64,000 nucleotides of DNA, taken from the NCBI GenBank assembly GCA_030442055.1, contig JAUJEB010000001.1, forward strand, positions 2,046,001-2,110,000. The letters run 5' to 3'. The notes beneath the pieces are model-generated. The model saw only the letters and a list, made by a program, of their open reading frames with translations. It searched no databases and was not told the origin of the DNA. The position numbers were made by a program, and so were the translations under genes. This document shows positions 45,355 through 53,138 of the stretch, one piece after another (positions within the stretch are counted from its first letter, which is position 1; the number at the start of each line of letters is the position of its first letter). This DNA is from Agaribacillus aureus. Lineage in GTDB: Bacteria; Bacteroidota; Bacteroidia; Cytophagales; Cyclobacteriaceae.

Positions 45355-45837
45355 ATGATAAGAGCTGTCAAAACTGAAGATGCTGAAGAAATCAAAGAAA
45401 TATATAACTATTATATTCTGAATTCTATCATAACCTTTGAGGAATCCCCGGTTTCAACTGCTGAAATGGGAGAAAGAATAAATACTATAAAATCAGTGTT
45501 CCCCTGGATTGTCTATGAAAAAGATCACCAAATACTAGGCTACGCCTATGCCGCCAGGTGGAGATCGAGGAGCGCCTATGCCCGATCCGTTGAAAGTACG
45601 GTTTATTTGAAACCAGGGACATCAAAAAAGGGCATTGGTACACAGCTTTATACGGAATTGATAAAACGATTGAAGGAAATGGACCTGCATGTGGTCATTG
45701 GAGGGATTTCGCTGCCCAATGATGCCAGTGTTGCTTTACACGAAAAATTAGGATTTAAAAAAGTAGCCCATTTTAAGGAGGTCGGTTTCAAATTTAATAA
45801 CTGGATTGATGTTGGGTATTGGGAATTGCTTATTTAA
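45355..45837 (+). CDS. GNAT acetyltransferase of the phosphinothricin acetyltransferase type
   Basis: 160 residues. MIRAVKTEDAEEIKEIYNYY, FEESPVSTAEM, GYAYAARWRSRSAYARSVE and the acetyl-CoA loop KKGIGTQLYTELI follow the Pat/Bar/YncA pattern from end to end. Likely N-acetylates an amino-acid-like compound. Stand-alone gene. Confidence 0.85.
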   Translation: MIRAVKTEDAEEIKEIYNYYILNSIITFEESPVSTAEMGERINTIKSVFPWIVYEKDHQILGYAYAARWRSRSAYARSVESTVYLKPGTSKKGIGTQLYTELIKRLKEMDLHVVIGGISLPNDASVALHEKLGFKKVAHFKEVGFKFNNWIDVGYWELLI

Positions 45838-45843
45838 AAAATT

Positions 45844-46038
45844 ACAATCACACATCAAATCCCCTCCCGGGAGCAGGGGTGGGTGAGCATCGTCAACAGA
45901 GATAGATTAAATTATCTGGATGAGTCATATATCTACGCACCCCTTCCGCCCAGTTCATTTCACCAAAATTACCCCATTCCCACTGGGGCACCTTCCCCGG
46001 GGAAGGAGTTTTTTGAAAATGAATTTATATAAAATAAC
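45844..46038. repeat. Dispersed palindrome-ended repeat, copy 1
   Basis: Begins ACACATCAAATCCCCTCCCG and ends with a TTCCCCGGGGAA palindrome plus an AAAATAAC tail. About 160-190 bases shared with 46161-46328 and 62995-63196. Both ends carry GC-rich palindromes, as in non-autonomous mobile repeats. Frames seen inside are not genes. Confidence 0.7.
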
Positions 46039-46328
46039 CACCGTCATCCGACTAAAAATCGGAATGATAACCGGTTGCTTAAAAAATAAAGGAGTGTGAT
46101 CTTAAAATAGTTCGACTAGATTTGTTTACCCGGATAATCGAAAAAAATAACTAAAAATATTTACAACCACACATCAAATCCCCTCCCGGGAGGGGCAGGG
46201 GTGGGTGAGCATCGTCAACAGAGATGGGCTAAATTACCTGGTGGAGCCATACCTCTACGCACCCCTTCCGCCCAGTTCATTTCACCAAAATTACCCATTC
46301 CCACTCGGGCACCTTCCCCAGGGAAGGA
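46037..46328. repeat. Dispersed repeat, copy 2, with upstream palindromic module
   Basis: 46161-46328 is the palindrome-ended unit (CCCCTCCCGGGAGGGG near the start, CCTTCCCCAGGGAAGG at the end). 46037-46140 is a second module, with an imperfect palindrome CATCCGACTAAAAATCGGAATG, which is also found before copy 3 (62804-62896). Confidence 0.7.
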
Positions 46329-46438
46329 TTAGTTATCCCTTTTTAAATAAGGAACCTGTCGATGACGTCGACATATCTATAAAATATGTTTAAACTATCG
46401 ACATATCTAGGCTGCTCCCAAATCTACAGACCTGTCAA

Positions 46439-47524
46439 TCAATGCTTTTTCAGCAGGGCCAATAACCAACTATTCTGATAAAGGTTCTCCCTCCCTACTT
46501 TTTTGGATTTCAGGATACCCACTTTTTCAAGTGCTTTTAAATATTCAGCTGCTGTTTGCCTTTTGGCGATCCCTCTTTCCACCAAGAAACTCCCTTTGGT
46601 ATAGGGTTGCTCAAACAGCAGTTCTATCAATTCTTTGGAGTACACCCGATCCGGCAACTTCTTGCGTGCCAGCAGGACGGTCTCTTGCATCAATTCCTGA
46701 ATCGCGTCGATCTTAGCAATGGTATGCTGGGCAGTGACCGTAATACCCTCCAGCATAAACAGGATCCATTGTTCCCATTGCTGATTTTCTGTCACAGCCC
46801 TCAATTTTTTGTAGTATGCGTTTTTATGTTCTACCAGGTAATGGCTCAGGTACAAAATCGGCAGGTCCAGCAGGTTTTGAGCTACCAGATAAAGGATAAT
46901 GATGATTCTGCCGGTACGGCCATTGCCGTCTTTAAACGGATGTATCGCCTCAAACTGGTAGTGAATAACCGCCAGCTTGACCAGGGGATCGATGTCATCT
47001 TTGTCATCGTTCATATATAACACCAAATTCTCCAGTAGCGTTTTGATCTGGATCTCTCCCTCAGGTGGCGTGTAAACCACCTCCTGCGTTACAGGGTTGG
47101 CAATCCTGGTCCCTGACCCATCCCTGATGCCAACAGCACCCTTCTTTATTTTTTGAACCACCTTGACAAATACCTCCTGGCTAAATTTTCCTTTTTGCAC
47201 CGCGTGAAACCCTTCCCAAAGCGCATTCCGATATGACAGCACTTCCTTGGTAGCGGGATCCGCACTTCCGGCATCCAGCACAAAGCCTTCAAACAGAGAA
47301 TCCGAGGTCGTCACAATATTTTCTATTTCAGAGGAGTCCTTGGCCTCCTTCAGGGTAGCCGTATTCACCAACATCGACTGGTTGGGAATACTGCTGGCTT
47401 TGGCATTTAAACTGGCCAGAACCCGGTTGGCTTTAATGGCATTTTTGAGTATCGATCTCGATTCCAGCTCTGTGGTGGGAGGTAGCAACGGGAGATCATT
47501 ATATGGTTTTTGTGGGTCAAACAT
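46439..47524 (-). CDS. Fic-domain AMP transferase-type protein, class II
   Basis: 361 residues. Fic motif HPFKDGNGRTGR at 195-206 is complete (catalytic His195). SSEIEN at 64-69 fits the inhibitory helix motif [S/T]xxxE[G/N], placed N-terminal as in class II Fic proteins, so the enzyme is probably auto-inhibited through Glu68. A C-terminal winged helix (about 295-355, QTAAEYLKALEKVGILKSKK) may bind DNA. Fic proteins usually transfer AMP to Ser/Thr/Tyr of a target protein; the target here is unknown. No partner antitoxin gene is adjacent. Confidence 0.85.
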   Translation of the reverse strand: MFDPQKPYNDLPLLPPTTELESRSILKNAIKANRVLASLNAKASSIPNQSMLVNTATLKEAKDSSEIENIVTTSDSLFEGFVLDAGSADPATKEVLSYRNALWEGFHAVQKGKFSQEVFVKVVQKIKKGAVGIRDGSGTRIANPVTQEVVYTPPEGEIQIKTLLENLVLYMNDDKDDIDPLVKLAVIHYQFEAIHPFKDGNGRTGRIIIILYLVAQNLLDLPILYLSHYLVEHKNAYYKKLRAVTENQQWEQWILFMLEGITVTAQHTIAKIDAIQELMQETVLLARKKLPDRVYSKELIELLFEQPYTKGSFLVERGIAKRQTAAEYLKALEKVGILKSKKVGRENLYQNSWLLALLKKH

Positions 47525-47965
47525 AACTTAAGATAATACACTTCAGGTATTAATACGTTGGTTTGCAGGCATTATTTTATGGGGTTTATTAAGTTTTGTT
47601 TGCCTTTGCCAGCGCTATATGTAATTTCCTGGCGTGTGCTACGGTTCTCAATTCTTCAATATATGTACGTCATGAAGCAGGACAGGGCTAGTCACCATAG
47701 TACAGGACCGTGGCCCTTCTTAAGCTTGGGGAGTTATTAAGAAAATTATTTGCAATAATTTTCCCCGCCCCACCAATGAAACACTATTTGGAGGTATTAA
47801 AAGTATTATACAAAGCATTAAAAATACTTTTCAGCAAGAGGTTAAGTTGATAGTAATGGACTCGCGTAGTCAAAAATTTATCAGCATACTACGATGACCA
47901 TATTTAGAGAAATTAAAACCGTCTATTTTGACAAAAAATAGGGTCAATACCCGTATACCTCTCCC
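47525..47965. other. Intergenic region with a perfect inverted repeat
   Basis: 441 bases. GAAAATTATT (47741-47750) and AATAATTTTC (47754-47763) form a perfect 10-bp stem with a 3-base loop, flanked by G4 and C4 that could extend it. No neighbouring gene ends here, so it may be an unlinked terminator, a small RNA end or an operator. A 60-codon plus-strand frame here is not supported. Confidence 0.4.
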
Positions 47966-48214
47966 TCAATCTTTTTCATATATTTGATGCTTTATGGCAT
48001 ATCTCAATATGCCAATGGCACTGGTTGAACCGGTTTTTACCAATAACTTCTGTCTATATTTATTGATATTCCTTACGCTACGACCAGTTTCATTAGCCAT
48101 TTGATTAGTAGTGTATTCCTTGCAAATCATACGTATGATCTTGATTTCAAAATCCGTAAAATCTGCATCTCCGAAATGCGATAGCTTATGCGACCCATTA
48201 GATCCGTTTCCCAT
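47966..48214 (-). CDS. Small LuxR-type helix-turn-helix protein
   Basis: 82 residues from ATG 48214 (a TTG far upstream is less likely). FTDFEIKIIRMICKEYTTNQ then SVRNINKYRQKLLVKTGSTS is a GerE/LuxR-type helix-turn-helix like those at the end of Bacteroidota response regulators, with no receiver domain. A possible orphan regulator of the peptide locus that follows. Confidence 0.65.
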   Translation of the reverse strand: MGNGSNGSHKLSHFGDADFTDFEIKIIRMICKEYTTNQMANETGRSVRNINKYRQKLLVKTGSTSAIGILRYAIKHQIYEKD

Positions 48215-48858
48215 TGCTTTGTTTTTTTTGGTTGACAAATAATTATTTATGAATACAGCTAATACCTTCAAACAACGATTTGGTGCTGCCAAGACTTGTT
48301 GTCAAATTTTTAATGTGGAGCACAATGTAGAATTATGTTAGTCAGTCTCCATAAAAAACAGAAAGCTGTAATTAGCTGGTTTTTTAGTTACGTGAAAATT
48401 AGAGGGTATGGTTTCGTAAAAATACACAGCTTTTTATTAATTAATATTTGATTCATATTTTGTTAACATTAAGATAATTTTAAATGTAAAGGCTACGAAA
48501 TTTTGGGGGTCAACCCTACGGAATATGCAGACAGCCCTTAAAAATTGCCAGTAGATTCTTCTACCTTGAAAATCTTAAATAATAATCTCTGGACAAGCAA
48601 AATATGGATGTTTTTTCACCAAAGTTTACAGTCAATCTTCCGGAACTAAGCGGCTAAAAGACATAGGAGTGTTTATAATTGATAGTGAGGTTAGGATTGA
48701 TTTCTGATATTAACATGTTATGAAAAATGAACATAAATTAGGTAGGCATATGGATGGCTGGAAACAGATTGACTTCAAAAGTGCACCTTATCAATGGTCC
48801 AGGTTTTCCAACAAGTATTCGGCGATTTCTCATTTAAAACCTTAAACATTTATCAACC
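48215..48858. other. Long leader region before the first peptide gene
   Basis: 644 bases, AT-rich, no gene. GGGGGTCAACCCTACG at 48505-48520 recurs in close form at 49265-49281 and, changed, at 49290-49304. The last 15 bases before the ATG (TAAACATTTATCAA) are shared with the second peptide gene. I found no open frame with a coding look. Confidence 0.4.
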
Positions 48859-49119
48859 ATGAAAAAAATCAAAATCTTCTTATCGGGCTGTGCCTTTACT
48901 TTCGCACTTTCAGGTATCTTTGCAACCCATGTGTCATCAGCGTCTTTAGAATCAAGCCTCACACATGTAGCTCCCTATGGAAGTTGTTTGCAGACAGTAG
49001 GGACTTGTGATAATCACCCGCTTCCGTTTGCCTGCACCGACTTACTTGGCAACATCCTTTACGAGGAATATGCAAACGTGTGCATCACGCAGGCCAGGGG
49101 GAATTTTATGCCTTATTGA
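48859..49119 (+). CDS. Short secreted Cys-containing peptide 1 (DUF6520-like)
   Basis: 86 residues. The export signal MKKIKIFLSGCAFTFALSGI resembles that of the 51402 product over its whole length (MKxxKIxLSxxAFxFALxGxxAT). The mature part of about 58 residues has four Cys (SCLQTVGTC, FACTD, NVC), which may pair. It fits DUF6520, a Bacteroidota family of small exported peptides of unknown role. The 14-base sequence before the ATG is identical to that before the second peptide gene, so the two genes share an expression signal. Confidence 0.6.
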   Translation: MKKIKIFLSGCAFTFALSGIFATHVSSASLESSLTHVAPYGSCLQTVGTCDNHPLPFACTDLLGNILYEEYANVCITQARGNFMPY

Positions 49120-49678
49120 GTGGCTTTGATTTGATGAGTGGTTGGAAGAGGATTGCTTTATGGTCGGTTCCCCTGAAGAAGTTTTATTTGGTAAGACGTT
49201 TCGCAGAACCCTTCCAATCACCTTTAAGAGACACTCGTATGACGAGGAGAAAATCTCCTAAAAGCGGGGGACAACCCTACGAAACTTGAGGGGGCAAGCC
49301 TACGGATTCGATATATCGGTCTTGACAATTTACTCCGGAGTCTCTACCTTCACTAATGACTAACATACTTCAATCAATTTATAACAGGAATAAATTTATC
49401 TGCTATGCGCTTGTGCAGAAGTCGTAATCTTTTATTTGAAGGTTCAGGCGCAAGCATAAATTGAAGGTAGTATCGAAAAATTGAAAACGAATCCAGCTAA
49501 TGATAAAATCAAATAACTACTCTCGCCCATCCTTAAGCCCCGCACCCTTTCACCGGGGTTGCGGCCGACGGAAAAAAATTACCGGACATCGGAACGGACG
49601 TTTTGATATATAGATAATGGGAAATCAAAAGTAGTCAGAAAGAAACGAAACAATCAACCGCTAAAACATCAATCCGCA
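49120..49678. other. Intergenic region between peptide 1 and the MauE-like gene
   Basis: 559 bases, no supported gene. Holds two CAACCCTACG/CAAGCCTACG sequences (49265-49304) and a CCCCG/CGGGG hairpin near 49534-49557. Confidence 0.35.
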
Positions 49679-50113
49679 ATGAAAAAGAAACTTGCCCTTG
49701 AATTCATATGTGCACTATTTATACTACTTTTTACCTACGCTGCAGGTATGAAACTAACAGACGTACAAAAGTTTACTGTACAAATTAGTCAATCGCCAAT
49801 ATTAGAGAATTACGCTGGTTTTGTGGCCTGGGCCATACCGATTCTGGAATTGGTGATTGCGGTAATGTTAGTAATGGCCCGCTTCCGTTTGATGGCACTA
49901 TATGCTGCATTTACTTTGATGACTATGTTCACTTTGTACATTATTGCCATTTTACAGTTCAGCTATAAAATCCCATGTTCCTGTGGCGGTATACTGGAAA
50001 GTATGGGATGGACAGAACATCTTATTTTTAACATTGGGTTTGTCCTATTGGCAATAGCTGGCATCGCGCTCTACTACAATACGGAAGAGCGAAATACACC
50101 GGCTATAGCCTGA
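49679..50113 (+). CDS. MauE/DoxX-like membrane protein
   Basis: 144 residues, four membrane helices (about 5-22, 44-62, 68-90, 112-132). KIPCSCGG in the loop after the third helix is the CxC signature of MauE-type proteins, which help electron transfer or disulfide formation in the periplasm. Followed after 31 bases by the probable propeller gene. Similar MauE-propeller pairs accompany short DUF6520-type peptides in Bacteroidota, to my knowledge without a known function. Confidence 0.7.
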   Translation: MKKKLALEFICALFILLFTYAAGMKLTDVQKFTVQISQSPILENYAGFVAWAIPILELVIAVMLVMARFRLMALYAAFTLMTMFTLYIIAILQFSYKIPCSCGGILESMGWTEHLIFNIGFVLLAIAGIALYYNTEERNTPAIA

Positions 50114-50144
50114 AAACTAACTTAAACAATACACTCCAACTAGC

Positions 50145-51209
50145 ATGAAACGAAAGCCTGTCATTATCTTATCCGGTTGCCTGATCTTTACGACTGTACT
50201 GGTGGCTATGTTGTATGGGCTGTCTGATAAAGGCAGGCATGAGCGCAATAGTTTTGTCCGTAACTATCAACCCGATATAGCGACCAAATTAAATGAATTG
50301 GATATCAGATACAATTCCTATTTCATCGCAGGTATGGTAGATAACCAAATCTATCTGGGTAATGTAACAGCCCCTGCCCACCTTCTTATAGCTAATACGA
50401 CGTTAACTGATACGCAACATGTGAAATTGCACATTAAAAACAGGGAAAATTTCAAATTGACAAAGTTACTAATTGTCAAGGTGGACTCACCCTACTTTTA
50501 CCTTGTAGATGGATTGATGCCAGGCTTTTTCAGGGGAAAGATTGGGGAGTGGAAAGCAGAGCATTTCATGCCTGAAACGAAGGCCTATTTTAATCAATGT
50601 ATACCCTTTGGGGATTCTGCTTTTGCGATCCGTACCAAAAGTCTCGCCAATAAGGAATATGAATTGGGGGTAGTAACAAATGACAGCCCCCATGTCAAAT
50701 TGGAACACGGCCTGCTTGAAAAACAAATAAAAGGCACCTTCTGTGTGGACGGTGAACTAAACTACAGTAAGGCGCTTGACCGGTTGGTATACACCTACCG
50801 TTACCGAAATGAATACATCGTCTTTGAGCCAAATTTACAACTGGACTATCGTGGACATACCATTGACACCTTTAGCAGGGCGCAAATCAATATTGCAAAA
50901 ATTAACTCAGAAAATGCCAGAACCTTAACATCCCGGCCTAAAATTATCAATGCACAAAGTCGTGTATCCGGAAACTACCTATATGTTCACTCCGGTTTGT
51001 TGGCAAAAAATGATCAACTGGATGCACTTTATCGTTCGTCGATTATTGATGTATATGACCTTAGAAATAATACTTACAAATTTAGTATCCAAATACCAAA
51101 TCACCACCAAAAAAAGCTCACCAAATTCCAGGTATTCAATGATGAGATGCTGGTGGCTACTCATGACCGGTACTTGGTGACATACGATTTAAAACCTGGT
51201 TATTTATAA
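50145..51209 (+). CDS. Exported beta-propeller-like protein (BF3164-like), function unknown
   Basis: 354 residues. One N-terminal hydrophobic segment (about 8-25) and a strand-rich remainder with propeller-like repeats (for example YYRYRNEYIVFEPNLQLDY-type strand pairs and DVYDLRNNTYKFSIQIP near the end). Reminiscent of BF3164-like lipoproteins of Bacteroidota, but this copy shows no lipobox. Probably periplasmic and co-transcribed with the MauE-like gene. Confidence 0.5.
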   Translation: MKRKPVIILSGCLIFTTVLVAMLYGLSDKGRHERNSFVRNYQPDIATKLNELDIRYNSYFIAGMVDNQIYLGNVTAPAHLLIANTTLTDTQHVKLHIKNRENFKLTKLLIVKVDSPYFYLVDGLMPGFFRGKIGEWKAEHFMPETKAYFNQCIPFGDSAFAIRTKSLANKEYELGVVTNDSPHVKLEHGLLEKQIKGTFCVDGELNYSKALDRLVYTYRYRNEYIVFEPNLQLDYRGHTIDTFSRAQINIAKINSENARTLTSRPKIINAQSRVSGNYLYVHSGLLAKNDQLDALYRSSIIDVYDLRNNTYKFSIQIPNHHQKKLTKFQVFNDEMLVATHDRYLVTYDLKPGYL

Positions 51210-51401
51210 TACAGACCTACCAAATAGAATTTTGAGTGGGTCAAGCCTTAAAGAAATTGCTGATCAGTAAACTGAGCTGTTCAAATAGCTTGGTAATATC
51301 TGCCGTCGCCAAGGCTATGGTAGATGATACAGGGGAAAGATCGAAAACCTGTAACAGAGTAGATCGTTTGTTATATTTTAAACTCTAAACATTTATCAAT
51401 C

Positions 51402-51659
51402 ATGAAAATGACTAAAATAATTTTATCTGCTTTTGCATTTATGTTTGCTCTTGCTGGCACCGTTGCTACTAATGTATCTGTTGCCGCTTCGGAAGTAATG
51501 GTTTTGACGAAAGTTGGAACGTTTGGATCCGGTTGCATTACTATTGGACAATGTTCCAAAGGAGGTCAGATCGAATGCAAAACCTTTAATGGTAGTACTG
51601 CATATACACTTAGTTCAGGTACATGCGGTAGCAGGGTCAATGGTTCATTTGTCCTGTAA
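51402..51659 (+). CDS. Short secreted Cys-containing peptide 2 (DUF6520-like)
   Basis: 85 residues. Signal MKMTKIILSAFAFMFALAGT ends about residue 28. The mature part holds four Cys (SGCITIGQC, IECKT, GTC) in a spacing close to peptide 1, plus many Gly and Ser. Upstream TAAACATTTATCAA matches the leader of peptide 1. A clear terminator follows at 51700. Confidence 0.6.
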   Translation: MKMTKIILSAFAFMFALAGTVATNVSVAASEVMVLTKVGTFGSGCITIGQCSKGGQIECKTFNGSTAYTLSSGTCGSRVNGSFVL

Positions 51660-51699
51660 ACAAATAAGGATTTATAGTCCTTGATACGAATAATCATCT

Positions 51700-51730
51700 G
51701 AATTGGGGTAAATCCCCAATTCTTTTATAT
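51700..51730 (+). terminator. Rho-independent terminator of the peptide 2 gene
   Basis: GAATTGGGG (51700-51708), loop TAAAT, CCCCAATTC (51714-51722), then TTTTATAT. A textbook terminator on the plus strand, 40 bases after the stop. Confidence 0.85.
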
Positions 51731-51890
51731 CTTAAATATAGACTTTTAACATAAATTTCTAAGTTATTGTACCAGAAAAAATTATCTCACCATTTCTGCA
51801 TATTTGGTCTGGAGACTTCAAAAAGATAACGCCTTCACTATTGATCGGCAGTTTGATTTAACTTAAGCCTGACCTAATTTCCAGGAGCAA

Positions 51891-53003
51891 TTACTTAATT
51901 GATTCCAATTTTTTCCTGGAGCTTAAAACTTTTATTTCCCGCCGCTGTCCTTTTGTATTGATGCGAAAGTACTTGTTTCCTTCCATTAAAAGCGCTTCAC
52001 TTTTTCCAGCCGAATGACGGGTATCTATATTGATTATCTTACCATCATACCACGTACTAATGGTATCGGCTACTACAGTATGGCCTGTAATGACGTGCTT
52101 CACCTGAAATTTCTTTAGGGTGTTATCGATTACGGCATTTGGCAGTGGCTCTTTCCGGTCGTAATATCCACGATACCAAAAAGGAGCTGTTTTGTATTGT
52201 ACAATTACATTGACCAGGGGATCCTTATAAGATCTTTGCATGGCATTTGCGTAGTACGGACGGGCAATCGTGTTGATCTGTTCCAAATCTTCACCAAGCT
52301 GATTAATTTCAGGTGCTATACCACCATGTACAAACAATAAATCGCCAATTTGCTCGATAACATTTTTAGTTCTAAGCCAGCGTCCCAACTCGGTATTGCT
52401 ATCAAATAAATCAACATATCTTTTCTTCATAGCCATAGCATCCAAAAAATATTTAGGATGTACGTACCTTGTGTCCCCACTGAGATTCATCAACTCGTGG
52501 TTGCCCAGAATAAAATGTACATACCCACCTGCCTGTTTCGCCTTTTCTTCCAAGCTATAAATTAACCACAAACATTCCATCACCAGTTCGCCGCGATCCA
52601 TAAAATCCCCTAGCAACACTAAATGCCCATCACCAAAGATCCAGTTGTAATGCTTATCGATCACTTTAGCATTAAGCAACAGGTTACGTAAGGCATCAAA
52701 CTGTCCTTCAATATCGGCTATCGCAAGCAACTTTTCAGATGCTTTGTATTTGGTGGGTGGATGCATTAGGTTTTCCCGCAGATGAACAGTGAAATTTTGC
52801 TGTGGGCGACCCTGAAAAGTAATCCTGATATTCTCTTTGTCATTTGCTCCTTCTACATCATACTGTGCCTTAACATTGATGACCTCGGTGCCGGAATCAC
52901 GATAAAACACATAAGGTGTAACATGTTTTTTTTTGTTAACTGTTTTCACATTGCAAGCAACCAACAACATTACCAGAGACCAGGTTATAGCTTTATACAT
53001 CAT
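51891..53003 (-). CDS. Lipoprotein metallophosphoesterase
   Basis: 370 residues. Lipobox LLVAC (Cys17). Calcineurin-type motifs follow: AIADIEGQF (D97-x-E rather than the usual D-x-H), GDFMDRG (132-138), GNHE (167-170), FVHGG and VITGHTV. The order is that of bacterial Ser/Thr-phosphatase-like enzymes; the changed first motif is common in some Bacteroidota members and may alter the metal. Last gene of the minus-strand series and probably facing the cell exterior. Substrate unknown. Confidence 0.8.
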   Translation of the reverse strand: MMYKAITWSLVMLLVACNVKTVNKKKHVTPYVFYRDSGTEVINVKAQYDVEGANDKENIRITFQGRPQQNFTVHLRENLMHPPTKYKASEKLLAIADIEGQFDALRNLLLNAKVIDKHYNWIFGDGHLVLLGDFMDRGELVMECLWLIYSLEEKAKQAGGYVHFILGNHELMNLSGDTRYVHPKYFLDAMAMKKRYVDLFDSNTELGRWLRTKNVIEQIGDLLFVHGGIAPEINQLGEDLEQINTIARPYYANAMQRSYKDPLVNVIVQYKTAPFWYRGYYDRKEPLPNAVIDNTLKKFQVKHVITGHTVVADTISTWYDGKIINIDTRHSAGKSEALLMEGNKYFRINTKGQRREIKVLSSRKKLESIK

Positions 53004-53138
53004 TAAATTTTGTTGTTTCAGAGTACTACTAAACTAATTTATATATCAGACCATAATAATGGATTCCGATGCGGAGATCCTTTTATACCGGTCATCATTC
53101 CTAATATGAGCAATAATTATTTTACAATTGAGGCTATC

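Noticed and set aside
46205-46393. Open frames inside the palindrome-ended repeats (also at 62998-63254 on both strands)
   Set aside because: Products are Pro-rich translations of the repeat and recur only because the DNA recurs.
47558-47740. 60-codon plus-strand frame after the Fic gene
   Set aside because: No promoter, no family look, ends at an inverted repeat by chance.
49080-49289. Plus-strand frame overlapping the end of peptide gene 1
   Set aside because: Basic, no signal or domain, and begins inside the peptide gene without support.
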